This document shows positions 25,264 through 46,270 of a stretch of DNA of 64,000 nucleotides, piece after piece (within the stretch, counting starts at the first letter, position 1; every line of letters starts with the position of its first letter). The DNA lies in contig CM049400.1 of NCBI GenBank assembly GCA_026929865.2, forward strand, positions 14,913,001 through 14,977,000, read 5' to 3'. The DNA comes from Hyperoplus lanceolatus (lineage: Eukaryota; Chordata; Actinopteri; Uranoscopiformes; Ammodytidae). The notes under the pieces were generated by a model. That model made no database searches. It was not told the DNA's origin and worked only from the letters and a program-made list of their open reading frames with translations. The position numbers were made by a program, and so were the translations under genes.

Positions 25264-28200
25264 ATGGTGTATATCATCCAGTGCCATCATCGGTCCTGTA
25301 TATGAACCATTTATTTCACCTCAGATATTCTTCTTCTCATTATATTTTAATTTGTGCTCACAAGATATCTGGTGATGTAGTAGGCAGATTGTCATTATCT
25401 TTGCTCAGCAGTTTTAGGCTTTTTTTTAATGTAATAACAATGTGTTCTTTCTTGTACAGCCACCCTAAGGACTAATTAACCCTAACCCACTTCCTTTAGG
25501 CTCTGACAACTGCAACATCAGCAGTGTGGTGTTAATTCTGTCAAACTGTTTCAACTTGTGGAGTGAAATGAACAGTGAGGGCTTTAGCGGCTGCTATGGG
25601 GCGTTAGACTTTCATTCATGTAAATGGATTTTTGAAAAATAATTCTGCAATTTTATAATTTTGCAAGGTAAAGCAGACTTGCTGTGGAGCAGACTGCTCC
25701 ACTTACTGGGGCTGAGTGTGTTTACACTATGTATAGGCATTTAATGTGAAAGAAAAAAAATTATATAGGTTAACGTGATGAAAAAAGTATCTTCCCCTCC
25801 TGACAATACACTTATTTAAAGAGCTGAAAAAGTATTTTCTATATTGATTTGAAAAGCTGTCTTTTAAACAGCAGATTTCCTTGAATTAAAATATAATATT
25901 AGTTAAACTGTAAAATGAAAAAGTGACGTAAAATAGTCCCAATAACACCCCAATACTCTTGGGACACAGGACTAAGGTTTTTTTCACAACTGCTTGGATT
26001 TTTCTAAACTTCTTACAGAACAAAAAAAGATACATGATGATTTTCCACAGTGAATTTAGTTACTGTCAAAGGACTGGCCCCATTTAGAACTTGGACAATT
26101 AAACCTTCTAACTCCATCCAAAAGAACGCCTCTTGACAGGGATCAATTAACAATGTAACAATGTAATTGGTTGGCAGGTTAGCCGATGCTTTTCCTTAAA
26201 GTTCTCCCAAAAATCCATTATTCAAAACAGGGAAAGTTTTCGAACACAAAGGATGCCCTCGCCCTTCATCCACCCTATCAATTAACGCCAGCTTTCTGGG
26301 GAGTTGTGAGTATCCAAACTATTCAAAGAGGAGAAAGCTAACTGAAAACATCTGTGGCTTCAGAGATACATTTGGGGAGTGGGTGTGATTTGAACGCAGC
26401 AGGGAGAGGTGGTGGAAACATGACCAGTGGCTGTCACTCTTACTGTGGAGCAAATTCCTCTGAGCTCATTAGATGGTATGCTGGAGTCACAAAAACAAGA
26501 GCAGGGGGTCTGTCGGCTGTCACTGAGAGAGGGCTGAGCCGGGGAGAAATAGATGGGGAGGAAAGAGAGTGTGTCCTCCTCCCCTTATACAGCAGCAATG
26601 CGGAAAATAACGAGCCCCATAATAATGCAACGCCCCCCAAAACACCTTTCTTTTTAATACACAGCCTGCATAGGAGTTAACAAGAGAGGCTGCTTACTCT
26701 TACAATATACATCAAAGGCCTAAGCTGAGAGGAAGCTTCAACCTTCAAACCACTGGAGCACTCAAGACTTTAGATTCTAAACTATACAGCGAAAATAGAA
26801 AAACAGTCGCGTCACCTCTCTGGAGATGATGAGAGTATTGTACCACACTTGGGTAATTGAGCAGTGAAAATGCAGTGGAAGCGAACTGTGCTATGCTTAT
26901 TAAGTAACATGACAACTTTGAATCATAATTCCGCACCTTCCGTTTCAAGCTATTGACAGACCTTCAACTCGAGTTGAGTTCCCGTCATGGGGAAAAGGAC
27001 GGTGAGAAGAACTTTTGATCAAAGGTTCCTGTTTTTAAAAAAAACACACTTTCTAAACTTATGGAACGGAAAAGTGGCAGCAGCAGTCACAGGTTGTTCC
27101 CATCAAAACACTTTGCTTAGAATTTCTAAGCTGTGATGAGCAATCCTCTCCTCTCCTCTGCCTTAGCAACACAAGCTGAGGTGCCCTTGAGGAGAGCACT
27201 TCACCCTGCAACAGTTGCAGTGTGGGGCTGCTCAGTGTGGCCAACAGAACAAGACTGTGATGTACAAACTAAAACACAGAATGAATCGACGCCCCCTCAC
27301 TATTTAACTCTACTGAGAAGAGGGGCGGGATGGATCAGCACTGCGTCAACACAGTGCATGTATTATTGTCTTGATATCCTCATTAAGCCCCAGGGCAAAA
27401 AGACTCCACACACACTACTGTATAGTCTATAGAGTTGCAGCTGTGACCAACATTAGCTTTTAAGATCAGTGTTATGAGCAAGACTGCTGGAAGCCTATTG
27501 CACAATACACATACAGTAATATCAATATGGAAATTACGGTATCAATATGTTGCCCTTTGCTGATCATACGGGCTGGGTTACTATGGCATGCTCTGGAATA
27601 TTTTGGCAGGTGTTCAAAATTAATTTGCAAATTGCAGTACAAACATTTTTTTTATACGCTGCAAGTATAAAGCAACCCTTATATTTGTTATAATCTTTGA
27701 ATAAATGTATTTTACGGCAGCTGTATTTGTGTTGTCATTTAGTTATTTATTCTTATGTCATAAATAAATGCACATCGTAATTTCATATTGTATATTTACT
27801 GTTTTGCCATTTTAAACAATAAAGCTTACTGTTGTGACTGTTCAACTGTAAAATATTTGGCCTCAGTAAACATCTGTGCCACAACATTTAAAAAACCATA
27901 TTTGAGGGATACTTGCCAACATTTCAGCCAGCCAGTAATCATAACTTACCAAATGTCCATAGTGGTATTAGCTATTAAAAATAAATCCTGTATCAGTCAG
28001 TTGTAGTGGAGTTAAATGATTAATAATGAATGAATCTATCTGCTTGGACCATCACTCCCACTGCTGATTAAAATACAAACAGCTACACACGGACAAGGCC
28101 ACCTCATTAAGAATAGCATGGCACTGAATCAAACACAATATAATGTTTGATTTGATAAAGCCCAGCTCCAGTAAAAGAGAATTGGCCTTGAGACCAGAGA

Positions 28201-28369
28201 TGTTCCCAGTTTGATTTTCCTAACCATCTGGAAAATGTGTACGACCTGAAAAAAACACTTGTCCCGGGCCCTAGCTGCACCAGAGAAACTGCTCAGCCAA
28301 ACAACAGCAAAAGCCTACGGTTACATGAACATGTCCAATATTGCAAATCTGATGCATCAGACAAACAGC
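25264..28369. other. non-coding stretch, no gene seen
   Basis: I found no recognisable exon, RNA gene or paired transposon ends here on either strand. It probably belongs to the furin 5' intron or upstream region. Several short frames exist but none has splice sites and a known motif together. Confidence 0.4.
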
Positions 28370-28377
28370 ATACACAT

Positions 28378-29093
28378 TAGGGGTGGGAATCTCTTGGCAG
28401 CTCACGATTCGATTCGATTCCGATTCAGAGGTCAACGATTCGATTCAAAATCGATTTTCAATGCATCTTAATGCAAAACATTTTTTATGTACATACCCAT
28501 GTGTGAATTTCAAAAATATATTTATATGCACATCTGAGTTTGCTACTCAGAGTTTGCTAATCACTTCCTACTTATGTGATGATCATTAAAGACAATCAAC
28601 AGATGAATTACCTTCTCTAATATTGTTTTAAGAGAAAAGCTTTTCTTGTCACAAATATGACTTTCTATGAACAGTGCAATAATCAATGCAGCTTGCATTT
28701 CAACACAATATGGAAGTATGTAAAAACTAAACCGATTCAGTTTTATTTTATTTCTAATCTCGTAAATCATGTTTCTATAGGATTTCTATTCTATTATCTA
28801 TTATTTTCTATGTCATTTCAACACATTGTACAAAAAGTATGGTTTGGAATTCAGCTCTCATACACAAACATAAACAGAGATAAAGCCGGTGCAGGTCATG
28901 GGTTTGCTGCTCTCAGCCCTTTTGAAGCCACTTTGGAAACAACTCGCACATATGTGGTGTGCATGCGCAATGGCGCAGGAAGTATTAGTAAAAAAAAATT
29001 AAAAAATCGATTATTAACTTTTCTGAATCGATTCAGAATCGTTCGAGAGAGAATCGATATTAATCGGAAAATCGATTTTTTTCCCCACCCCTA
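28378..29093. mobile_element. non-autonomous hAT element
   Basis: TAGGGGTGGGAA at 28378 pairs with TTCCCCACCCCTA (one unpaired base) ending 29093. A perfect 8-base duplication ATACACAT flanks it (28370-28377 and 29094-29101). Subterminal CGATTCGATT / AATCGATT repeats are present at both sides. It is 716 bases with no transposase. Confidence 0.9.
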
Positions 29094-29101
29094 ATACACA
29101 T

Positions 29102-30840
29102 TCATTTAATCTTCTCTACATAAGGAGTATAACTACACACCAATAAACATAATGAGATAGAAAACCAGATATGTCTCTTCTTGATGGATGCATCAATTTG
29201 CGAATGACAAGCACACAAAACTGTGACAGACCTTATGCAGCCAGCACTACAGCTCTATAACATGCTGCCCACGAGGCCACGAACCAAATCAACACCCACC
29301 ATGTGCTCTGGGGCTGACCTCTTATAGAAAAGCATGGCACAGGAGAGAGAGCTGCACCATTTGTGAAGTACTGTACCACTAACAGACAGCCAAGCGTCCT
29401 CTCCGGAGAGGAAAATTTGCTCCAAGTTAAGAGTGTGATTAGAAAACCAGAGGCGTTGTGCAGGGCATAGTGAGGAGGACAGTGGTACAGCTTGAAGTGA
29501 GCTGTATACGGTGATTATGTGAGGCACATTGTGAAGTGGGCGGGAGCGTGCCATGACAGAGTACCACTAAAGCCCGATCCATCTTTGCTCCCACTGTCTA
29601 CGAGCTACGGAGATGGAAAAGACTGATAAAATGTTGTCCGGGGGGGCAGAAGCCAGGAGAAGGAATCAATTCTGTGAGTAATGTCCCCCAGATAGCTCCA
29701 ATCCAATTTTTAACAGCCATCTGACTCTTGACATGGTTCCCTGTGTCAAACTTCCTCTCATCCACAACACTCTGTTGCCCTAGTTTATAGATGTGGTATA
29801 TCGTTGACAAGTTTGTCTTCCCACTTCTTTTTCCTCTGCTGCATTCCTGTTTTATGCTCCCTTATATTAAAAAAAACTGTGAACTGACAACTGTAGATTT
29901 TACCAGTATTGTTAAACCCCGGTGCCGGTGACTAATATACGGAGCTGTAAAAAAAGGTGTTGTCTAACAGAGCAAGGTGTGTTCGCGAACCGCTCAGCCC
30001 GACTTCCTCCGGCAAGATAAGCAGCCCTTTTTAGCAGCTTTGATCTCTGCCATGAGGACCTAACAAAGACGGGCATAAAATATTTGTTTTGTGGGATAAT
30101 CTCTGATGTGCTGACTCTGAGGTAATGTAATCGAACTCAGAAGGAAGCTTGGAGCTGTGCTGTTTGTCTCAATAGCCAAGTGGTGACCTTGAATTCCCCC
30201 CTGCTGAGATCCCAGTGGGAGTTGAACTGGAGGCATAACACAACAACAGTAACCAGAGGACAACACATGATAAGTTAGATCCCTAAAGAGTTTGTAGGTT
30301 CAAACTGATCACACTTTGCTTTTCTCCAAATAGGCACGTGCATCTGATGGGAGTTTGCATAGCTATACCTGCCAACATTTTCTGCCTTTTCCAGAAAAAG
30401 AAGAACTAACCAGAATTTATTGCAGCAATTTCCCCCCTTTACACAGATAAAGGCACTTGATGATGAGTTTAGCTCATTAAGGGCTTCAGGGTGAATAAGT
30501 CAGAACAACACAGGAGTGTGGGCGCCCGGAGAGAGACAGAGGGGGAGAGAGAACAGCAGAACACAAATATGATTTTTACAGAGTCAAATGGGACATGCAG
30601 CGGAAAACACAACGGTCACGAAAAACATACCGTTATCTTACCATTGATAAACTTCAGAGAGGGCGCGCTGTGGACAAAGGTGGTCAAATCATGCCTCCAT
30701 CACACAAAAAGGGGTCCCACCTATTAGCCTACTGCTGGGTTAGAAAAAAAACTGACAGGAGGAAGGATTTACCTGCTGACTGGGAGGACTGGTGGTGAGA
30801 GCTGTCGGCAGCGAGAGAGACTTTATGCTGAAAACGCCGT
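29102..30840. other. non-coding stretch, no gene seen
   Basis: Unique-looking sequence without recognised exons. A small GC-rich patch at 29915-30050 has no identified function. Confidence 0.4.
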
Positions 30841-31530
30841 CATGCTCTCCGCAAATACTCCCATTGTCCCCACCCCCTTCGCCACGGCTCCCCTCCCTGC
30901 TTTTTTGAGCACATCCAACTCGGCTTTGACAAGGAACAAAACATAACAAAAAATTGAGAACCTATAGACGTCACGCCTCGTTATTATCCCCCTCGTCCTC
31001 TCCCTCAGGGCGGAGACTTCCCTTCCTCCTTGCTGGCTCGACTTGCAACTTTACATCGAACCCGACGGCTCCTGGAGATGGAATAGTAAATGCTATCCAC
31101 AAACACCCATCTTCCAAACGCGCTTAATTCATCTATCCCGTGTTGCTTTTAACTTGCCGCCAACAACTTGCCATCACCATGATTAATATTTTGCCAATTA
31201 ACTTCAACCGTCGCTATCCCGGATATTTCTTCAACGCTTTCTTTTAACGGATTTCGGTTATTTCACATGGCTTGCTTTGTTTTCTGGCGTTAATTCACGC
31301 GAGGAAAGTTAACACGCGGATAGAAAAAGGGGCGAAATTAGGAAGGGGCAGCGTGCCGATACAATATAACGGATCACTACTGGTTAGAGATGACAACTAA
31401 CTAACTACCGTAAGCACCCCTTTATCCAGGAAATACGTCACATTGAGAGTCGGCTGGACTGTCGCGTGTGTTTGATTCGTAACACCGCGGTCGTTGAAAG
31501 CGAAAGGGGCGGGTCATTGGTTTAACCATA
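30841..31530. promoter_or_regulatory. candidate GC-rich promoter region between furin and accs
   Basis: This is the most GC/CpG-rich non-repeat sequence between the divergent furin (minus) and accs (plus) genes. It contains a CRE-like GACGTCAC at 30967-30974 and a GC box GGGGCGGG at 31506-31513 next to an inverted CCAAT box (ATTGG, 31516-31520). Furin needs an upstream non-coding exon to the right of 16063, and accs needs one to the left of 32459, so this interval is a reasonable place for both. Transcription start sites are not visible from sequence alone. Confidence 0.35.
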
Positions 31531-32478
31531 GATAATATAATAACGTAATAACGTTTTAACGTAAGCTGAAGCAGGACTACGCCTGAAATCTCGTTATTTG
31601 ACGTCGACGAATCACATTCATTAGCAGGTAAAATTAATTAATTTGATAGGCCTATAGGCCTACTTGATATAATTAATTATGTGTGATGTAAAGAAGTGGA
31701 AATTTTAAATTTTTACAATGAGAAGCTTTCTTTGATTGGAAAACAACGTCTGGCGTTGAAATTACGGCTGTTAACGTGTTTTTCAACCGTTGTGGCTTGT
31801 CGTATGTCCTTATAAAAAAAAGAACGGGTCACGCCTGTGTAAAAACTACACATTCCCTCCTCAACAGATAGCTGATTTGTACAGCTGTGTTTGACCTCCA
31901 TCTTGTGGATATCTGTTGAACTTACAGCCATGGACAGAAAAACACGCCATACGGTAGAGGGGGACATAACACAAAGCTCTCAGTGTAACTCTGACTCGCA
32001 TGGTTGGGTCTCCTTCGTTATAGTCTGACAAAATCCAGCCCGCTTTCAACAGCCTTCCCCGTTAGCACGGACCAAAGTTATCCCGGAATAAGGACAGCAC
32101 GCATGTGCCGTCAACCCGGATGTAGATATTATTGTGAGAGTCGGTTCCCTGATTCACTAAGTTTGGACAAATTTGCTCTGTTAAGAATGAATATAATGTT
32201 TTAGCAACGATAGCACAAAGCAGCAAGTAACACGGGTTAACCAGACGTGACATGAGTCGGCCTGCGCGGATGTCACATCTGAATGACAGCTCGACAACAA
32301 CAGTCGGTTTCCAAAAAGCTGCAATTCTGGTTAACAGCGAGAGAACAGATGAGTATGACGACTCTATAATAGGCCTGCTCGGCTCGGCTAAAGCTGTTAT
32401 GACTTTACTTTAGAGGCTGCTAATTTGTCTTCATATATCTGCTCGTCCTGTGTTGCAGATACAAATCCTATCACTTGA

Positions 32479-40222
<7,744 letters not shown>

Positions 40223-41046
40223 GCTTGGGATAAACGGGGCACGGATCTAGCCGCCAACATTTCAAGAGGCAGTACTTGGGCATCCTTCAGACTCTCTGAC
40301 ATTTGTGGTGGAATAGCTTGACAAAAACACCTGACACAAGGTCAAATCTAGTGCCTATTTCTGAGCAAAGAAGAAAGATTAGTTAGAGAGCAGGATAAAG
40401 AGAAGAAAAAAGAAAGGTAATTCAGATAAGGGCAGAATGGATGAACAAGACAAAGTACTTCTCTATCTCCATCTTGAGGCCTTCCTTTTAAGCTGCTAAC
40501 AGATGCCGCCTTGTTTGTTTGCTCACATTATAAATGAGTGCCAAATGTAAATCAACCAAACTCATTCATATTCTGGTCTTCAACATTTGAAGTTTCTTAG
40601 TTTGAATTAAACCTCCTTACTATTTCATCACATTCACTTTATTTGATTAGAATAGATTGTACTTTCTGTGAAGTTAATGATCTGTGAATAAATACATTAA
40701 GTCATTATTTCTTTATTTGACTATACTATTTATTTTTGAGTTCATCAGAATTGACCATGGATACATCTCTTGACATATCTTCTCTTTGCATAGAGAGTGA
40801 ATTTACATAAGTTTTTTTTTTAAAGATATCTTTTCTCTTATTTTGTATGAAACACATTTCCTTATGGGTGGGCTGTGAGCCGTTCTGTCGGAACAAAGTA
40901 AAGCGAATGTGGAGGTAGTTCTGTGACGAAGAGGGGCGACATCTGAGGTTCACATCAACCACAAAATGTTGTGCCCCACTGTGACAAAATGAGAGTGGGA
41001 TTTCCTTAAATGCTTTCTCATGTGTAATGACTTGCTGACACACACA

Positions 41047-41083
<37 letters not shown>

Positions 41084-41680
41084 TGGTGTATTGCTGTTGG
41101 ACTAGCTCTCAATTGTCAAAAGGGTTTTCAGACATTCTTACTTTCCTTTAATGTCCAGTGATTCTTTATTCCTCTTTGCTTAATGTTAGACATGCACACA
41201 CACTTCTGCTTCCTCAAATACTGACTTGCTGTGTTGTTGCCCCTTTCACTTTCTCTACAGTGTTGAGTTGGTGGGCCACAGTTGAGAATTCACGGGGAAA
41301 TTTTAGCCGGGGGCTGGGGGAGTTTCCATCGCAGCAGAGGTGGAGTAACACTGAAGGGTTTGAGCTGTGGTTATGAGCAGCACAACCTACAGTATGTTGC
41401 GTCAGGGTGTTCAAAGTGTTTGTACAGTAGTATTTGGGCAGCAGAAGTAACATGTTGTTAACTCTTCTACTTGTACAAAGACTTGCTTAACAGCGTTGTT
41501 CCTTTTCATTTATCTTTTCTCAACAACAACAGAGGTAAGACTGTACTTTATATACAATTATATATTCTACTAAAAGCTATTTATACAAACTAAATAACAA
41601 GGTTAGTTTTAGTTAACCTCAATACACCCTAATTGCACATTTATTTTCTCCTGCCTATTTTGTTTCTCTCTCTCTCTCAG
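40223..41680. other. accs 3'UTR and intergenic sequence
   Basis: Contains the accs polyadenylation signal AATAAA at 40687-40692 and a CA repeat at 41041-41079. At about 41513-41535 CAACAACAACAGAG|GTAAGAC could be the donor of a non-coding first exon of the next gene (inference). Confidence 0.4.
41041..41079. repeat. (CA)n microsatellite with one AAA interruption
   Basis: Simple dinucleotide repeat between the accs 3' end and the next gene. Confidence 0.95.
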
Positions 41681-41692
41681 TGGTGTACAAAT

Positions 41693-43848
41693 ATGATGTT
41701 GCTAGAGCTAGGGGACTCCATCAGTCGCTTCAGGTTCTCTCAGTCCTGTGTTGGGTTGGCAGGTTGCCTGTGTGTGTGCTACGCGGTCTGGACGCCCCTA
41801 TGGCTGAACAAGAAGGGACTCTGGGCAGAGTGGAATAACACTATAAGTGAACACACAGTTCGTAAAGATGGCACTATCTTCAATGGTGAGCAACACGCCG
41901 CACACTCCAATTTCTTTCTGTTTTTATGTGGTCGACAGCAGTCACCCTGGGTTAGGTTTGACGGACATGAAATGTAACATGTTGAATAAAATATATGAGG
42001 CAAGGCGGCAGATTAAATTAGGCATAGACACGTACATGTGAAGACATGTAAACTTTGCGGGAGATCAGCCTCAGGGAGACTTTTACGCCTCTGTATCTCT
42101 GGAGGGGCCTAGAATCAGTAGGAACATTAGAAAAAACATTAGGTTACAAAGCAGTTTTCCAGCAGTAGTAAACAAGTTTGAACTTGCTGCATTCTTGGTA
42201 TCTGCTGAAGCTCCTATATGTAGCTGAAGGCGATTGTGATCAGATCTCAGTCAGGTGAAACCTCTGTTAACATGTCTCCTGTTTTAACATGCAAACAAAT
42301 TCAGAATTAATCTAATGTTGCGTAAGTCTTCATGCCCTCACTGTAGGTGCAGAGCAGGTATGCAGCCAGCAAATACACTTCCAAAAAAGAGGAAAGCTGT
42401 TGGCTAAAGACAAAAAAGACAGTGGTTATTAATTAGAAATATATAGAAATACCAGAAATAACAACAGTTACTACAAATGTCTTGGAAAATAAATAGGTAC
42501 AGTAACATAGTAAAGTAAAGCTGGTGCTATGCCATAATATGCGTACCTACCTACCTACACATACTGCTGCAGCAAGGGCATTTGGGAAGTAGATTACAAA
42601 TTCTTGTCAATATTTGATTGGTCACAGATAAGTTAACTGACATAAAAGTGGTTGTAACAATGTCAGTTAAACTGCTTTGGAACAGTTCCAGGGCCGGTGT
42701 TTAAAATCAACGGAAACCAAATATTACCAAAATGAATTTGTTCCGTCAGTGTAACTTTATATTTTATTTTTTTCCCCCAGAATGTATATGACTACTGTAG
42801 CTTTAGGATGGTTTACAATACTAAACTTTTCCGTAAAAAGGACGTGAACTTTTGATTTCACTCTTGGTGGTTTCAGTTGTAGGCAGGTGTGATTTGTATG
42901 GCATAAGTGTGTCATATCACTTCATCATGGTGCCTACAAATAATACATAATAAAAGTAACTGCAGCCATCTAGAGTTAAACAGTCAATCAGTCTAGTTGA
43001 CCTGTCTGATTTTGGATTGTTTGCTGTTTTGTTTTCCCCCCTAGCCCTGGAAGCAGAGAGGGTATTTGGAGTGCTTGCCTTCCTGATGGCTGTCAGCACT
43101 GGTGCTCTGTGTCTGGTGTTTGCTCTCTGCTGGACATCTCAGACGGTGCGCTCCTACTCCAACACTCGCTCTCTGGTCATGGCAGGACAGGCGCTCTACC
43201 CCACCACACTACTGCTGCTCACCATGGCATCTACAGGTATAGCCCAACTATGCTGCCACTGCTCACAATATGACTAGCACTTATTTGCCTGGTCCACAAC
43301 ACTTTTAGATTAATAAAAAAAAAAACGTCCCATTTCCAATCAACTTCCAAATAGCCTTTTGGTTTGTTCATGTCATACTCACACCTCCAAAATCTTTTAA
43401 ACAAAACCTTGAGGGAAGCAGGAAGAGACTTGTTTTAAATTGACTTGTAATTGCAGTCCATTATAATAAATAAACTATTTTCCTTTTCTGCGCAATGCTG
43501 CTTGATTTGACTTGTTTTTCTCTTCTTTCTACAGGTTTCTTCTTCCTCCTTAGCTGGTCTTTCTTCACTTATCAGCACCGGGAGGAAATCCGTGGAGACT
43601 TCTCCAGCCTCGGCTCCTCCTATTGGCTGGGGGCTTTAGGATGGGTCCTGCTGTTGGTCGTGGAGCCGATAGTCTTTCTAGCTGAACAAGTTGTCGTGCC
43701 GGACATCCTACCGGACTTGGAAAAGGCTGTGGAATGGTGGCGAATTTCCTCACAACTTAAACCCGCTCAACGCTCTTTCAGCGATGGTTATTACGCTGGT
43801 GACAGCAAAAGCAGCATAGCTCCAAAAAGATATATGTCATCACCTTGA
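41693..43848 (+). CDS. four-helix membrane protein of claudin/PMP22 type, 232 aa, unnamed
   Basis: Three coding exons, 41693-41885, 43045-43236 and 43535-43848, with GT-AG introns both in phase 1, give 232 residues. Predicted membrane segments: about 18-38 (GLAGCLCVCYAVWTPLWL), 71-94 (VFGVLAFLMAVSTGALCLVF), 111-139 and 158-177 (YWLGALGWVLLLVVEP). The first extracellular loop is short (about 30 residues), has a GLW motif at 42-44 and a possible N-glycosylation site NNT at 48-50, but no CxxC pair as in true claudins. The topology, the GLW and an AxEAxR-type start of helix 2 resemble the PMP22/EMP/MP20/claudin superfamily; I cannot name the gene. The acceptor CTCTCTCTCAG at 41680 precedes the ATGATG start, so an upstream non-coding exon exists. 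The C-terminal tail is cytosolic and serine-rich. AT-rich polyadenylation-like signals (AAATAAAATAAAA) follow at about 44122. Confidence 0.78.
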
Positions 43849-45368
43849 GCGAGGGGGGAGAGTGGCAGAAATAAGGTTGCAACGGAGAAAAATTAAAGTG
43901 AATGCGTAAGTTACACACTAAAACACACAGACAAGCGATTCCTTGCTGCTTAACAGATCTGTGCAACCAGACTGACTATTGATTGACTGTGTTTGGAGTT
44001 GGCTGGAGGAATTAAAAACCTAAATCCAGTGGGAAAGTCAGTGTGACCGAAGGCTCCAGCTTCCTGAAGAGCTGTTGGTGGTGGATCATTCTCCAGTCTG
44101 TTTTCATTACGGACTGAAATTAAATAAAATAAAAACACACTAAGGACCAAAAGTACGGGACAGTTGTGGAGGGCTTTCAGTTACATTTCAGTAGGTGCTG
44201 CAATGCTGTTGATGAATGTGTAGCTCTAACTTGAATTGACCATGTGACATGTTTTGATAGTTCTCAATCTCAACACAAGAAAAAAAGGCTACTTTTAAAT
44301 GTCTGAATGTGACAATAACACACTGTGTTCCTCTATTGTTTTGGTGTTCTGTTTTCTGAAGACAACTAATAAATTGCACAAATATATGTGATCATACCCT
44401 TTTTTCAATTATCCCTTATTTTATTACCAGTTATGCATAGCAGTTATGCACATATTAGAATGTGCCGTGTAGCATGTTCAACAAAGCTTAATCTGACTAT
44501 GCTGATCATGTCCTTCCCAGACATTTCCATAGCTAAATTAAGGTTTCAAAAGTTTACATTCATAACAGTGGGTCCGCCACAAAGGCAGAAAGAGTGTCTT
44601 CTGCAAATGGGAGGACCTAAAAACTTGCATGTCATGACCGATCATGATGGATCACTGCTTGGAGAGTTGTCCTCCACCAGTCCAGCCCGCCAAGACTGGA
44701 GATTTGTAGTGAAGCAGTCTTTTTGCTGGCCAGTCCTATATCTGTCTCCTTTTTGAAACACTTACCTCACAAGCACTTGTTCAGCATTTGGACCACTAGA
44801 CAGCAGCCTGTTATTTACTTTTCTCTCACACATTCCCTCGAGGAGCGGAAGCACTCGGATGCTGGACTGCTTATGTTTGCGCTCTCGACCTGCCAAAGTG
44901 GGGGAGAATTAAGTGGCTCTGGCTCTGTTAATTGGGCGTTAATCAGGTGTTGCTCTAATTAAAAGGCAGTTCCGCCCTGTTGGGCCCTGGTAATGAGTTT
45001 GTTATTAAATCCACAGAGGATTATTGTCTCTTTTTCAATTTACCAACAGGATAGTGCTTAATTGCTGTGTAAATGAGGGACATGTCCTTGAAGGTCGTCT
45101 TGCTTCAGCATGCGATCCATGGACAGAATTGTTCGAAAGTGCTTCCCCCATCCAAACTTACAAATCTGTTCCATTCACTGTGTGTTGGCCCTCTTATGTC
45201 CAGCTGTTCCTCACAGCATTGACTGTTTTACTTGAGTTCAATTCTAATGTTTAAAAGAAACCCTTTCACAGCTCATTTGCTAAGTTGAGAGAGCAAGTAG
45301 CCCACTTTCTTTGGTAAATAAGGGTACTTTAAAAAAAATTGATTTCCTTTTCATCTAAAGTTGCTTCA
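43849..45368. other. 3' flank of the membrane-protein gene and intergenic DNA
   Basis: Begins with the 3'UTR of the gene ending at 43848, including candidate polyadenylation signals near 44122 and 44368. No other gene was recognised. Confidence 0.4.
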
Positions 45369-45388
45369 CCCCCCCCCCCCCCCCCCTC
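45369..45388. repeat. poly(C) tract, 20 bases
   Basis: An uninterrupted run of C on the plus strand. Such G/C tracts are unstable and prone to assembly error in length. Confidence 0.95.
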
Positions 45389-45490
45389 CTCCTGGCAGTA
45401 GCTGTCTGGGCCTTGGAAGGTGTGCAGTCTGCCAGTGTCTCATAAACAAAACCCCCCACTTTTCAGCACAACAAACGCTGCTCCTTCCAG

Positions 45491-45550
45491 GGCGTTTTCA
45501 ACCTTTGCCCTGTTTCTCCTGAGAGAAACAGGGCTAAGGTTGAAAACGCC
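45491..45550. repeat. near-perfect 28-base-arm hairpin with 4-base loop
   Basis: The left arm GGCGTTTTCAACCTTTGCCC... (45491-45518) and right arm (45523-45550, ending ...AAGGTTGAAAACGCC) pair over 28 bases with a single mismatch around the loop CTGA. It has no flanking repeat or known transposon end. It could be an unannotated small-RNA hairpin, a solo palindrome from a local inversion-duplication, or a cruciform-forming site. Confidence 0.85.
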
Positions 45551-46215
45551 ATCAGAGAACCACGGGGCCAAATCAAGGTGGAGATATAAAAGGAAGAGAT
45601 AGAGAGACGTTTAGGCACAAAGGAAGAAAACGACAGATTAACGGGAGAAGATGTTATACACAGATAGACAGGTGGTCACAGAGAGATTGGGATTTGTGAT
45701 TGTTGAAGGGCAGGTCCTACAGAGACATCAATCAGAAGATGGCACGGAGATTGAGCCGGCCGCTTCCTGCCTCACGGCCCACCGGCAGCATGTGTAGAAC
45801 ACAACCCGGGGCTACACCACTACTCTTCTTATCAATTAGAGACCAATTACACAGCCATGTTCTCCTAATTGCGCTGCACAGTCTGCAACTAGGCCATTCC
45901 CCAGTGTAAAGTGGTGCGTTTCCCCCCTCTCCTGTGTGTCTGTGGTTGTGTGTTTATTGAGATAAATAAGTAAACCTGCCGGCTGCCAAGGGGGAAGCAT
46001 ATCTGATGATCTGATTCCCAGCACTGTGAGTTTGTATTTTGAAGGGGGAGGGAAAAAAAGGGAGAAAGAAGATAAAAAAAAAAACGGTTGTTGTTTTCTA
46101 CTTTACCTTTTGGTGGTGCTGGAGTAACATCTATTGCTCTGCCTCTTGCAATGAAATCTGGTGAAAAGCGGGAGACACTCCTTTCATTTGATGAGTAATG
46201 AAATCTACGCATGTA

Positions 46216-46220
<5 letters not shown>

Positions 46221-46268
<48 letters not shown>
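46221..46268. repeat. (TG)n microsatellite, 48 bases
   Basis: Simple TG dinucleotide repeat in intergenic DNA. Confidence 0.97.
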
Positions 46269-46270
<2 letters not shown>

